From NCBI RefSeq assembly GCF_003992315.1, contig NZ_RQVE01000007.1:25782-89781 (forward strand): a stretch of DNA of 64,000 bases. Reading direction: 5' to 3'. The stretch comes from Veillonella sp. 3891. GTDB taxonomy: Bacteria > Bacillota > Negativicutes > Veillonellales > Veillonellaceae. The notes beneath the pieces are model-generated. The model was not told the DNA's origin. It saw only the letters and a program-made list of their open reading frames with translations, and did no database searches. Below are positions 27,268-34,922 of this stretch, one piece after another. Each line of letters opens with the position of its first letter. Within the stretch, counting starts at the first letter, position 1. The translations under genes were made by a program, and so were the position numbers.

Positions 27268-27480
27268 ATGAAGGTAACACCAGCGCATATTGCTGAGATT
27301 ATGAATGTCTCAGCTCAATTTGTTCGGTGCGGTTTACGTGCTAATAAATGGGAATGGGGTGATGCCGTGCAGATGCATGGCAAAACGTACACATATTACA
27401 TCTACTGGCATAAGTTCAAGGAATGGTGGGGAGTAGATGAAAAAGTTAAAAAACTCGACCAAAGTCTTCAATATCTGTAA
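27268..27480 (+). CDS. Small phage DNA-binding-like protein
   Basis: 70 aa behind AGGGAGGG. The N-terminus VTPAHIAEIMNVSAQFVRCGL resembles the helix-turn-helix of excisionase or adaptor-type proteins. The rest is aromatic-rich. Possible Xis or early regulator; uncertain. Confidence 0.6.
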   Translation: MKVTPAHIAEIMNVSAQFVRCGLRANKWEWGDAVQMHGKTYTYYIYWHKFKEWWGVDEKVKKLDQSLQYL

Positions 27481-27506
27481 TATCCGATGGAAATCGAGTG
27501 GAAATA

Positions 27507-27689
27507 ATGAAGAAGACATGTAAGATTTGTGATGAAAAGAATAAAAGAACAAGGGCATATGTACGATGTGCTATGCATCAAGGAACAATCTGCATGGAGC
27601 ACTGTGAACATTGCAGATACAGATACACATCAAGGGGCAGTACACACTGCACATATAAAGAAGGAGGCAATACACATGAAAACCAATAA
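27507..27689 (+). CDS. Small Cys-rich (zinc-binding-like) protein
   Basis: 60 aa from MKKTCKICDEK. CxxC at the start, then C, C, HCEHC and C: a likely zinc-ribbon or treble-clef fold. An earlier in-frame ATG at 27498 is possible. The next gene starts 14 bases before its end, so it is probably part of the same transcript. Confidence 0.6.
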   Translation: MKKTCKICDEKNKRTRAYVRCAMHQGTICMEHCEHCRYRYTSRGSTHCTYKEGGNTHENQ

Positions 27690-27978
27690 TTTTAAGCCAC
27701 GATGGGGAAGAATCATCGGCGCCATTATTATCGTATTGGCATTGATTATGGGTGCTGTACAAGTATTTAGTGCAGACACGGAAGAAGTTACAACAAAGAA
27801 AACAATCACCGTTATGTACCAGGTGGAAGAGGGCGACACACTGTGGTCTATTGTGAAAGATTTAATGGGTGAATCTGTGAATGTACAACAGGTAATCTAT
27901 CAAATCAAACAAGATAATAAAATCCAAGACACCCTTAATGCAGGGCAGGTAATTAAAATTCGGATGCCAAAGCAATGA
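27676..27978 (+). CDS. Membrane-anchored LysM protein
   Basis: 100 aa from MKTNNFKPRWGR behind AAGGAGGCA. A membrane or signal helix (IIGAIIIVLALIMGAVQVF) lies at about 13-31; a single LysM domain (YQVEEGDTLWSIVKDLMG ... LNAGQVIKI) fills the rest. The architecture resembles YneA-type SOS division inhibitors rather than lysis enzymes, and its place in the early region fits that better than a lysis role (inference). Confidence 0.8.
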   Translation: MKTNNFKPRWGRIIGAIIIVLALIMGAVQVFSADTEEVTTKKTITVMYQVEEGDTLWSIVKDLMGESVNVQQVIYQIKQDNKIQDTLNAGQVIKIRMPKQ

Positions 27979-28307
27979 ACGACTTACTCATTGAATTACA
28001 TGAATTACGTAGAGGGATGAATCAAGCCCTACGAATTGCCAAAGAACGAGGAATGGACTTGGCAGAAAAAGAAGCCACCTACAAGGTGGCCAAAGGGAAA
28101 TTAGTATTATGTGAACGAGAAAATAAAACGCCAGTATCGGTAATCAATGATATCGTGCTGGGGGATCCTGTTATTAGTACATTACGGAAAGAACGGGATA
28201 TTGCCAAAGTACTGTATATAAACGCACAAGAGGCAATCAATGTAAGAAAATTGGAACTACGTATAGTAGAAGCACAGCTAGGAAGGGAATGGAATGCGAC
28301 AACGTAA
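27975..28307 (+). CDS. Hypothetical phage protein
   Basis: 110 aa, starting with ATGA overlap to the LysM gene. Mostly helical and charged, with long coiled-coil-like stretches. Its stop overlaps the HNH gene start by 14 bases, marking a translationally coupled early operon. Family not recognised. Confidence 0.65.
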   Translation: MNDLLIELHELRRGMNQALRIAKERGMDLAEKEATYKVAKGKLVLCERENKTPVSVINDIVLGDPVISTLRKERDIAKVLYINAQEAINVRKLELRIVEAQLGREWNATT

Positions 28308-28617
28308 GGGTTTACAACTGAGAACACCATTGAAGCGGTACACACCATTAGCCAAACGAGGAAAGAAAGGGGCGGAGTATGAAAAAGAATTAAATCGCAT
28401 GCGAAAACAAGTGCGTGAAAGAGATGATGATAGGTGTATATTATGCATGAAACCATACCACGAGATTCACCATATTGTGCCAAGGTCAGCTGGTGGAACA
28501 AACGATTTAGACAATTTATGCTGCCTATGTTGGGAATGTCATCACACCAGGGCACATGGGAGCGATGCAAAAAAAATACAAAAAATCTTGCAAGCGATAA
28601 TTAAAATAAAAAAATAG
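28294..28617 (+). CDS. HNH endonuclease
   Basis: 107 aa. Basic N-terminus, then CILC, EIHHIVPRSAGG, NDLDNLCCLCWECHHTRA: the His-Asn-His core with a four-cysteine zinc knuckle. Small phage HNH proteins often aid replication or packaging; a second HNH gene sits next to terminase. A terminator overlaps its stop codon. Confidence 0.85.
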   Translation: MRQRKGLQLRTPLKRYTPLAKRGKKGAEYEKELNRMRKQVRERDDDRCILCMKPYHEIHHIVPRSAGGTNDLDNLCCLCWECHHTRAHGSDAKKIQKILQAIIKIKK

Positions 28618-28643
28618 AGCACACGAATGTGCTCTATCGTTTT
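28615..28643 (+). terminator. Terminator behind the HNH gene
   Basis: TAGAGCACA pairs with TGTGCTCTA (stem includes the stop codon), followed by TCGTTTT. It closes the first early operon. Confidence 0.8.
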
Positions 28644-28645
28644 GC

Positions 28646-28777
28646 AGACATATGGTCATACAAAATAACTCACATATAGTATACAATATGTTTGCAAAAA
28701 TTGCTATAGATAGCGGTCTTAAGCCGTTATTTATAACTTGATAGTATATATTATTAAGTCAGACATGAAGGAATACT
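28646..28777 (+). other. Candidate replication origin region before the HUH initiator gene
   Basis: 132 AT-rich bases with several short dyads, including GCGGTCTTAAGCCG flanked by TAGATA/TTATTTATAA and CATATAG-TATAC-AATATG. Double-strand origins of rolling-circle initiators often lie next to the gene. No nick site can be assigned. Confidence 0.35.
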
Positions 28778-29515
28778 ATGCGTAAAAGAAAGATAATCAA
28801 AACAAGAAATATGCAGTTCACATGGGATTATCTTACGGGTAGATCCTACGTTAAGGGAAAGGGTAGAAGAAAAAAAGAAAATGTAAGCCCAGAGGCAATA
28901 AAAAAATATAATGCCAAACGGGCAGAGGTAAAATTATGCGCTTTGATAGATACAAATTTCGTACCAATGGACTGGTATTTGACATTTACATTTAAAGAAA
29001 AGGTGACATTTGAAGATGCAAAGCACTATATGCAGAATATGATAAAGCGCATGCAGAGGTTGTATAAGAAGAATGGTGCCAATCTAAAATATATCTACGT
29101 AGTGGAAGGTGTGAACAGGGTACACTTTCACATGCTCATAAACAACGCATTTCCTATGACAACGGAGATGATAGAAAACATATGGTCACATGGATATGTA
29201 GACATGAGAGTGTACCATGGCAAGGCAGAAGATGCCACAGCTTTAGCATCGTATTTGTTAAAGGAAACGAAAACAGAGAATCCTGAAAAGCTGGAAGTAT
29301 TTAAAAGAAGGTGGTACGCAAGTACGAATTTAGAGAAACCAAAAGAAAGTACAAGAACTTTGGCATCGAATCGGTGGAGTGATGATATTCACGTACCAGA
29401 TGGATATTACTTAGATAAGGATAGCCTAGTGGAAGGGGTAAACCTAGAAGGATACCCGTACAGGTTCTATCGATTAATTAAACTTGACCCAAGGAGGAAC
29501 AGATGGAAAACGTAA
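28778..29515 (+). CDS. Rolling-circle (HUH) replication initiator-like protein
   Basis: 245 aa. Motif I DWYLTFTFK (about 65-73), HUH motif VHFHMLIN (about 115-122) and a tyrosine motif ASYLLKE (Tyr159, Lys162): the three signatures of a single-tyrosine HUH endonuclease. It would nick one strand at the phage origin. It overlaps the start of ssb by 13 bases, fitting a single-strand replication intermediate. It is much smaller than P2 gpA. No helicase, primase or polymerase gene was found in the prophage, so replication must lean on the host. Confidence 0.85.
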   Translation: MRKRKIIKTRNMQFTWDYLTGRSYVKGKGRRKKENVSPEAIKKYNAKRAEVKLCALIDTNFVPMDWYLTFTFKEKVTFEDAKHYMQNMIKRMQRLYKKNGANLKYIYVVEGVNRVHFHMLINNAFPMTTEMIENIWSHGYVDMRVYHGKAEDATALASYLLKETKTENPEKLEVFKRRWYASTNLEKPKESTRTLASNRWSDDIHVPDGYYLDKDSLVEGVNLEGYPYRFYRLIKLDPRRNRWKT

Positions 29516-29883
29516 ACCAAGTAACGATTGCGGGGCATTTGGTAAAAAGTGCTGAATTGCGATATACAACAACGGGGAAACCAGTAGCGGCATTTGTGGT
29601 GGCCACCAATAAAAGAATTTCAGAAGAAAAACAAATCGTATCATATATTCCAGTAAACGCATGGAATCAGGCAGAAGAGTTAGGGGCATTAGTAAAAGGT
29701 GATGCGGTGCTAGTAACTGGAGAGTTGCGCACAGGATCATACGAAAAGAATGGACGGACCATTTATACCTGGCATGTGCAAGCATCGAATGTCATGGTGG
29801 CGCCATTTGTCAATAATAAAGGAAATGGAAGCGGAAACTTTGATTCATTCGCAGATGAACGTAGAGATGAAATACCATTCTAA
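29503..29883 (+). CDS. ssb: Single-stranded DNA-binding protein
   Basis: 126 aa. OB-fold start NQVTIAGHLVKSAELRY; core VAAFVVATN and VTGELRTGSY; short linker and acidic tip DEIPF typical for partner binding. Coats single-stranded DNA made by the HUH initiator next door (inference). Confidence 0.95.
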   Translation: MENVNQVTIAGHLVKSAELRYTTTGKPVAAFVVATNKRISEEKQIVSYIPVNAWNQAEELGALVKGDAVLVTGELRTGSYEKNGRTIYTWHVQASNVMVAPFVNNKGNGSGNFDSFADERRDEIPF

Positions 29884-29892
29884 GGGGGAAGT

Positions 29893-30084
29893 ATGGGACG
29901 AAAAAAGGAACATAAGAAAGCCAAGACGTGCATCCACAGCCATGGAATGAATGAAAAAGGAATCGTACGCACTACAATGGAATGCCCATACCACATTCAC
30001 AATGTAATGGTGGGCAGAATGCATGTTGTGTTGGCCAATAAATGCGACACGTGCAAAAGTTACCAAAAACGGAAGGAGAAATGA
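29893..30084 (+). CDS. Small Cys/His-rich protein
   Basis: 63 aa behind AAGGGGGAAGT. Contains CIHSHG, CPYHIH and CDTCKSY: probable zinc-binding fold. Not recognised. Confidence 0.6.
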   Translation: MGRKKEHKKAKTCIHSHGMNEKGIVRTTMECPYHIHNVMVGRMHVVLANKCDTCKSYQKRKEK

Positions 30085-30085
30085 G

Positions 30086-30538
30086 ATGATTATTCGTAAA
30101 ATCTCAGTATTTGATGGAGTACAGAAATTCGAATACGTGAAAGAAATTGATACGGGCGGAAAATGTGGATATTCGATGACAGTACGGGAAGATGGACGTG
30201 AGTCATTTTATAATGCCTGGAACGACCTTCAAAAAATCATTGATGGTCATACTACAAATGCAAAAGACATTCCAGTATTTAATGGCACAACAGTAATTTT
30301 AAAACAAATTGGTATCAAATATTTAGAAACGAATGTACAGGGTAAAATCATGCGTATTCCTTCCTACATTAAAGCTAATGGATTGGTAGGAACGAAACAA
30401 ACAACATTGAAATTTGAAACGGGATGGATTGCGCTGAATGAAACAGAAGTTATACTGGTAGAAATAATGATAAAGGAAACGGCTTTATTTATTAAAGGCC
30501 GTAGGGCACAAGAACAGTTATTTGAAGATGTACAGTAG
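30086..30538 (+). CDS. Hypothetical phage protein
   Basis: 150 aa from MIIRKISVFDGV behind GGAAGGAGAAA. Mixed alpha/beta sequence without a motif I can name. Co-directional with ssb and a Lar-like gene. Confidence 0.65.
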   Translation: MIIRKISVFDGVQKFEYVKEIDTGGKCGYSMTVREDGRESFYNAWNDLQKIIDGHTTNAKDIPVFNGTTVILKQIGIKYLETNVQGKIMRIPSYIKANGLVGTKQTTLKFETGWIALNETEVILVEIMIKETALFIKGRRAQEQLFEDVQ

Positions 30539-30546
30539 GTGGCACA

Positions 30547-30735
30547 ATGAATGATAAAAATAAGGTCGGATTGAAACCTTGCCCATTCTGCAACAATAAG
30601 GGAGTTCGCACAGTGGTAGGAGTAGGCACGGGAACGAAGCATAACATGGTGGTATGTGACTTGTGTGGAGTAACGGTATCATTCCAAGATAGTCCACAAT
30701 ACTTACAAATGGTTAAAGCATGGAACCGTAGATAG
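30547..30735 (+). CDS. Lar-family restriction-alleviation-like zinc protein
   Basis: 62 aa. LKPCPFCNNKG at the start, VVCDLCGVTVSF in the middle and KAWNRR at the end: the standard pattern of the Lar-like family (two CxxC zinc pairs, W-N-R end). Family members in prophages are linked to relief of host restriction, though many are of unknown role. Confidence 0.8.
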   Translation: MNDKNKVGLKPCPFCNNKGVRTVVGVGTGTKHNMVVCDLCGVTVSFQDSPQYLQMVKAWNRR

Positions 30736-30743
30736 GAATAGCA

Positions 30744-30923
30744 ATGAATATAGCGATGTTCCGATTGATATGGGGCAAGAATTGCAAAGAAATAATGAAA
30801 GATGTAGACATGACAGAAGATGAGGCAAGGATAGTAGATAATATACTAAATGAAAGTAGTGAAGAAATCTTACAAAAAATAAAGGAGCATAACAATGCAA
30901 AGAAAATGCCAAAGATGCAATAA
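30744..30923 (+). CDS. Small hypothetical protein (59 aa)
   Basis: MNIAMFRLIWGKNCKE ... KIKEHNNAKK. Helical and acidic. The ribosome site is weak (GATAGGAAT). It overlaps the next small frame. Confidence 0.4.
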   Translation: MNIAMFRLIWGKNCKEIMKDVDMTEDEARIVDNILNESSEEILQKIKEHNNAKKMPKMQ

Positions 30924-30968
30924 GATATTCACACCGGCTAACTATTTGGCTAAATTCTTCTGCATATG
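30894..30968 (+). CDS. Tiny Cys-containing peptide (24 aa)
   Basis: ATG 9 bases behind AAAGGAGCA. MQRKCQRCNKIFTPANYLAK then FFCI: a CxxC pair and a third Cys, like half of a zinc finger. It may be a real micro-gene or a decayed remnant. Confidence 0.35.
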
Positions 30969-30996
30969 AAGTAGAAATTAAAGGGTGGTGATATGA

Positions 30997-31410
30997 ATGA
31001 AAGTAAAAATTAAAAAGACACATCCAAATGGGAAGATTCCAAAATATACGACATTCGTTCTTTACAGTGCAGAATCGGTGAGGTTTGATTATAATGAGCA
31101 AAAAGCCGTCAAATTAGGGGTTAAAATGGAAATACCAAAAGGGCATGTTTTGCTGCTATTTCCTGGGCCTGAACTTGGGAAGCACACAGGATTCCGAATG
31201 GTTAATGGCGTTGATGTAATTGACAGTGATTATACAGGAACGATATATATACTTTGCGAGAATATCCATTCACAAATTGATTACATCGGGGAAGGTAAAG
31301 GGATAGCAAAAGGTATGATCGTAAAAATTCCTGAAGTAGAGTTCGAAGAAGTAGAAGAGTTATTGTACACTGACAGTGATAATAGCAGGTTTGGCAACAC
31401 TGGAGTATAA
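30997..31410 (+). CDS. Divergent dUTPase-like protein
   Basis: 137 aa. Motif III is clear (GVDVIDSDYTGTI) and the C-terminal glycine-rich motif V is present (SRFGNTGV). Motif I (YSAESVRFDY instead of the usual AGYDL) and motif II (GPELGKHTGF) are unusual. By family it hydrolyses dUTP. The changes could mean altered activity or a regulatory role. Confidence 0.75.
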   Translation: MKVKIKKTHPNGKIPKYTTFVLYSAESVRFDYNEQKAVKLGVKMEIPKGHVLLLFPGPELGKHTGFRMVNGVDVIDSDYTGTIYILCENIHSQIDYIGEGKGIAKGMIVKIPEVEFEEVEELLYTDSDNSRFGNTGV

Positions 31411-31412
31411 AA

Positions 31413-31619
31413 ATGACAGAGTATGAAATACACGAATTAAAAGAAGAAGTCTTAGATTTAACCGTGACCATGGCATACTGGCAAGGTGAACATGATGAAA
31501 AATTCAAAGAGGTTATGGATAAGGCATGGGAGTTATTAGTGAAGCTAAGACCATTCATAAGTGAATACGAATATTGGGAACTCTATGATTATTATGACCA
31601 AGCAATTATATGGGATTGA
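31413..31619 (+). CDS. Small acidic hypothetical protein
   Basis: 68 aa, three bases behind the dUTPase stop. Rich in Glu, Asp, Tyr and Trp (YEYWELYDYYDQAI). Very acidic small phage proteins can be DNA mimics, but nothing here proves it. Confidence 0.55.
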   Translation: MTEYEIHELKEEVLDLTVTMAYWQGEHDEKFKEVMDKAWELLVKLRPFISEYEYWELYDYYDQAIIWD

Positions 31620-31685
31620 TTACATGGAGCTACATATGATGCGGAAGGTAATTTCATTAGAGAGTAAATAAGAGGGCGAGGGGAT

Positions 31686-32129
31686 ATGTTGACCATACAG
31701 GAAATGATGACAAAGATTAAAAATTTAAACAGAGACATCGACTATGTTTATAAACAACTGCAACAAATGAAATCACAAATAGACGGATTACGAGCCACAG
31801 ATTATTCAGCATGTCATGTCGATGGTGGAATGCCCACAGATATTGCAGATAGGATTCATAGAATAGAAAAAAGACGATTAGAATTAATCGCCTTACAAAA
31901 AGAACTATATGAGTTTTTAGAAACCATCAACGATATTTTAGATAGTATGCCAGATCAAACCTATGCTATCGTAATACGACAACGGTATCTATTCCATGAG
32001 AATTGGAGAGACATTGCAGGCATGATAGGAGTTAGCCGTGAGTGGTTACGAAAAAAAATACATCCTATTGCTGTAAAAAAATTTGAGGAAGAGTTGGCAC
32101 GAGTTGGCATAGTTGGCAAAAACAAATGA
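31686..32129 (+). CDS. ArpU/DUF1492-type late transcription activator
   Basis: 147 aa. Long N-terminal coiled coil (about 1-90), then a sigma-70 region-4-like helix-turn-helix: AIVIRQRYLFHENWRDIAGMIG ... EWLRKKIHPIAVKK (in pieces). It lies at the end of the early region, as such activators of late/structural genes do. RBS GAGGGCGAGGGG. Confidence 0.8.
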   Translation: MLTIQEMMTKIKNLNRDIDYVYKQLQQMKSQIDGLRATDYSACHVDGGMPTDIADRIHRIEKRRLELIALQKELYEFLETINDILDSMPDQTYAIVIRQRYLFHENWRDIAGMIGVSREWLRKKIHPIAVKKFEEELARVGIVGKNK

Positions 32130-32192
32130 TATAATAGTAATGTAAAGATTTTACACAAATCTACTTTTATAAAACACTAAACACACACAAGA

Positions 32193-32224
32193 AATGACGT
32201 CATTAGCTGGACGTCATTTTTTGT
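32193..32224 (+). terminator. Terminator behind the DUF1492 gene
   Basis: ATGACGTC pairs with GACGTCAT, followed by TTTTTTG. Confidence 0.8.
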
Positions 32225-32289
32225 ATCCAGTATAATATAGAATTGCTATACTTAGACAAAAATGAAGCGGTAAGATGAAAGGAGAAAAC

Positions 32290-32958
32290 ATGGAACATTA
32301 CATACAAGTCATTATTATGTTGGCGCCTGGATTCATTGCAAAAGAAGTGAGCAAATGGTTAGGATATGTGCAGTTAAAGCATACTGCAATGGAACAAGTA
32401 TTAGACTATTTTTTATATAGTGTATTCACCATGGCTCCTACCTTATGGGTGTTATATCTATGGGGATATAACATAGAGTATTTACCAATAGATATAAAGA
32501 GTGCAATAGTGTATGCAATAATTTCTTTATTCAGTGGTTGCCTAGTAGGGGCTATATGGGCCTTGTACGTAAAGCACATGATTCAAAGGCTAATTGATTG
32601 GGTTACATTAAAAAGATTTGGTTATGTATATGTACAAGAAAAAACGTTGATTGATAGCAACCTTATGGATGGACAAGACCATTTTATAGAAGTGATTAGG
32701 GATGGAAACCGAATTGCATTAGGACGGTTTGAGGGGATTACATTTAAGGATGATGAAAATTATATTTTAAAAGTAAATAGCCACCCTGTATATGAAGAGT
32801 GGCTAGAAAATACGAGATGGGAAGAACACTTTCAACATAAATGTAAGTACATAGATGCAACCCATAATATTGAGATTGTAGAGTATTACTTCCCAGATGG
32901 TTTTTTCTCAAAATCGTTTGATATAAAAAAGGTAGCTACTTCGATGGAGACGGAGTAG
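32290..32958 (+). CDS. DUF6338-like membrane protein
   Basis: 222 aa from MEHYIQVIIML (AAAGGAG just before). Three hydrophobic segments in the first 105 residues, then a soluble domain of about 120. The layout (N-terminal APGFIAKEV) resembles DUF6338 proteins (by memory). It lies between terminators as a separate unit, like a moron. Confidence 0.65.
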   Translation: MEHYIQVIIMLAPGFIAKEVSKWLGYVQLKHTAMEQVLDYFLYSVFTMAPTLWVLYLWGYNIEYLPIDIKSAIVYAIISLFSGCLVGAIWALYVKHMIQRLIDWVTLKRFGYVYVQEKTLIDSNLMDGQDHFIEVIRDGNRIALGRFEGITFKDDENYILKVNSHPVYEEWLENTRWEEHFQHKCKYIDATHNIEIVEYYFPDGFFSKSFDIKKVATSMETE

Positions 32959-33052
32959 TTACCACAGGTGGAGATGGTGGATTATCTGGATGTTGTACTG
33001 GTTTAGATTGTCCGCCACTTCTTTCTTCCTTCGCATAAAAAAGATAATGCAT
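32936..33052 (-). CDS. Proline-rich 38-aa peptide
   Basis: ATG behind a very strong GAAAGGAGGATTT site. It begins MHYLFYAKEERSGGQ and ends in a Pro-rich tail (HPDNPPSPPVV). It overlaps the end of the membrane protein gene on the other strand by 23 bases and is divergent from the 39-aa gene at 33177. Not recognised. Confidence 0.4.
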   Translation of the reverse strand: MHYLFYAKEERSGGQSKPVQHPDNPPSPPVVTTPSPSK

Positions 33053-33115
33053 ATAAATCCTCCTTTCTATCATTCTATAATTATATCAAAAAAATAAAAA
33101 AGTTAATTATATTAG

Positions 33116-33144
33116 TTGACAAAATAAACAAGATAAGATATAAT
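33116..33144 (+). promoter_or_regulatory. Perfect sigma-70 promoter for a 39-aa gene
   Basis: TTGACA (33116-33121), 17-base spacer, TATAAT (33139-33144). Confidence 0.85.
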
Positions 33145-33176
33145 ATAAACATAAGGTAAAGAAAGGAGGTAAACAT

Positions 33177-33296
33177 ATGGAATGGTGGAAAATTTACCAA
33201 GAAATAAAAGAAGCCGTTAGCTTCATAACCGATTTAATAACCATCATCACAGTAACGAGTGCATTTATAAGATGGATTAAAAAGAAAATGAAGTAA
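33177..33296 (+). CDS. 39-aa membrane peptide, possible type I toxin-like or moron gene
   Basis: ATG behind AAAGGAGGTAAAC. MEWWKIYQEIKEAVS, then a hydrophobic helix (FITDLITIITVTSAF) and a basic end (IRWIKKKMK). It has its own consensus promoter and its own terminator hairpin (AGGGGAGC/GCTCCCCT, 33301-33320). Basic-tailed hydrophobic peptides of this size are typical of small toxins, but no antisense promoter is obvious. Confidence 0.6.
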   Translation: MEWWKIYQEIKEAVSFITDLITIITVTSAFIRWIKKKMK

Positions 33297-33300
33297 CGGC

Positions 33301-33328
33301 GAGGGGAGCTTGCTCCCCTAATCTTTTC
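33301..33328 (+). terminator. Hairpin behind the 39-aa gene
   Basis: AGGGGAGC and GCTCCCCT pair around TT, followed by AATCTTTT. Confidence 0.65.
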
Positions 33329-33354
33329 ACTATAGTATACCATATGTACAAGGT

Positions 33355-33516
33355 ATGACAAAATTTGAAATTGTGTTTTCCATATGTATCAGTATTAGCT
33401 TAGTATTACGAGACTATGAAAACCAAGGGTGGTTTGGTTGGATAGCAACAGTTTGTGGAGTGCTGTACTTAGTATTAATGGCAAACAAGCTATATGACAT
33501 GAAATATAAAAAATAA
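33355..33516 (+). CDS. Small membrane protein, unknown (53 aa)
   Basis: MTKFEIVFSICISISLVLRD, charged turn, second hydrophobic segment (WIATVCGVLYLVLM) and a basic end. The ribosome site is weak (CAAGGT). Confidence 0.4.
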   Translation: MTKFEIVFSICISISLVLRDYENQGWFGWIATVCGVLYLVLMANKLYDMKYKK

Positions 33517-33555
33517 TATTATATAGCGATAGTTGCAACAGGAGAAATACAAGCA

Positions 33556-33753
33556 ATGACTGAAAAGAATAATGGTTGGGGTGGTGTTCGTGAAGGAGCA
33601 GGTCGCAAGGTTGGATGGAGAAAAGGATTCTCTGAAGAACGGAAGCAACGGCAAGTACGAGCCCATGAAGACGAATGGGAAATGATTAAAGAGTTTGTGC
33701 AAATCGTAAAGAAAGATAAAGAACGAGCACGACGGATGTTAGAAACAGAATAA
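33556..33753 (+). CDS. Small phage protein with GGxRxGAGRK motif
   Basis: 65 aa. WGGVREGAGRKVGWRKG at the N-terminus is a motif common in small phage proteins near terminase; a charged helix follows. Likely nucleic acid-binding (inference). Confidence 0.65.
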   Translation: MTEKNNGWGGVREGAGRKVGWRKGFSEERKQRQVRAHEDEWEMIKEFVQIVKKDKERARRMLETE

Positions 33754-33811
33754 GGAACAAGGACGCTTAGAAATGGGCGTCCTTTTCTATTGCATGGAAA
33801 GAGGTGAGCAT

Positions 33812-34003
33812 ATGACGGATGTGCACTGTAGTAAAAAACAATGCTTAAACAATGTTAGAGGATGGTGTAGGGCTAAAGCAATACATGTAGATGGTATGTG
33901 CAAGTCATATGCTCCTGCATCGTCATTGATCAATAAGAAGAACACAAACATAGTGAAGCGGTCAGGACGATACAAACAAGGGCCAAGTGATGTACTGAAA
34001 TAA
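33812..34003 (+). CDS. Small Cys-rich (DUF1540-like) protein
   Basis: 63 aa from MTDVHCSKKQCLNN behind GAGGTGAGC. Cysteine order C-x4-C, GWCRAKAI, DGMCKSY resembles DUF1540 metal-binding modules. Confidence 0.6.
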   Translation: MTDVHCSKKQCLNNVRGWCRAKAIHVDGMCKSYAPASSLINKKNTNIVKRSGRYKQGPSDVLK

Positions 34004-34026
34004 GGGTAGACTTTCAAAAAAGGGGT

Positions 34027-34446
34027 ATGCTTATAAAAATGAGTGAGGGTATTTTTAAAAACTTCTATAACTCAAGACGATGGCGAGGATGTGCAAAAGC
34101 CTATGCCAAGTCAAAGCTACATATATGCGAACGATGTGGCGGATATAAAACAGGCACTAAGGATGATGGTTCACGGCAACGATGGGTAGTGCATCATAAA
34201 AAACCAATGGATGCCGTGACGATACAAGATGATAACCTTGCGTATGGTTGGGATAACCTTATGTTCTTATGTATTGAATGCCACAACGCTATACATCATG
34301 AGATGGATACATATAGCAGGCATATATCGTTGACCAGTGGCGGTGACCTGCTACATGCTCGTAGACGTGAGGTTTCATTCGATGAGAATGGAGATGTAAT
34401 TTATATCAATGATGTTGATAAGCTAGATAGGAACACCCCCCCATAA
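34027..34446 (+). CDS. HNH endonuclease next to terminase
   Basis: 139 aa (135 if the ATG at 34039 is used; neither has ideal RBS spacing). YNSRRWRGCAKAYAKSK, HICERCGG, WVVHHKKPMD, NLMFLCIECHNAIHH: complete HNH core with a zinc knuckle. In HK97-type phages such an HNH protein is needed with terminase for cos cleavage; its place directly before the terminase genes fits. Confidence 0.9.
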   Translation: MLIKMSEGIFKNFYNSRRWRGCAKAYAKSKLHICERCGGYKTGTKDDGSRQRWVVHHKKPMDAVTIQDDNLAYGWDNLMFLCIECHNAIHHEMDTYSRHISLTSGGDLLHARRREVSFDENGDVIYINDVDKLDRNTPP

Positions 34447-34556
34447 GGTAGCCTGAAGAAGGGAAAAATGCACGCCGGGGGCGCAGATTCGTAGAACATA
34501 CAGGCCTCGCACGTGAGGGGTGTAGTTAACAATAGGGAGAAAGGAGGTTTAGACGG
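34447..34556 (+). other. Candidate cos/packaging region
   Basis: 110 non-coding bases between HNH and terminase genes with a GC-rich block (CACGCCGGGGGCGCAG at about 34471-34487) unlike the AT-rich surroundings, plus GCCTCGCACGTGAGG. In HNH-terminase phages cos lies here. The cut site cannot be assigned by eye. Confidence 0.45.
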
Positions 34557-34922
34557 TTGACAAATGATGAAAAAGCCAAGGCGAAAAAGAAGAGAATATC
34601 TGAATATAACAAGACTTTCAAAGAATTATCGAAAGAAAAAAAGCAGTTAATCAAAAAAGCTATTGAGCAGGCAGTACATATGGAATTTCAACTGGATGAG
34701 CTCCAAATGGCCCTTGAAAAAGTCGGATTTGTTGAAGAATATCAAAATGGAAATAACCAATATGGCAAAAAAGAAAGCACTGAATCAAAGGCCTATAACC
34801 AGTTGATGAAGAACTATACAGCCGTTGTGAAGATTCTACTTGCTGAATTGCCACGCACTACGCCAGTTGATGAAGATGATGAATTTAAAGAGTTCTTGAT
34901 GAAGCGGGTGAGCAATCGATGA
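34557..34922 (+). CDS. Terminase small subunit (P27 family)
   Basis: 121 aa from a TTG start behind AAAGGAGGT. Helical, with ESKAYNQLMKNYTAVVKILLAELPR as in P27-type small terminases. It overlaps the large subunit start by 4 bases (ATGA). Recognises the packaging site. Confidence 0.85.
   Translation: MTNDEKAKAKKKRISEYNKTFKELSKEKKQLIKKAIEQAVHMEFQLDELQMALEKVGFVEEYQNGNNQYGKKESTESKAYNQLMKNYTAVVKILLAELPRTTPVDEDDEFKEFLMKRVSNR

Noticed and set aside
28079..28570. 163-codon minus-strand frame over the HNH gene
   Set aside because: Overlaps two well-supported coupled genes and has no ribosome site.
33773..34003. Longer form of the DUF1540-like gene starting at 33773
   Set aside because: The ribosome site GAGGTGAG immediately precedes the internal ATG at 33812.
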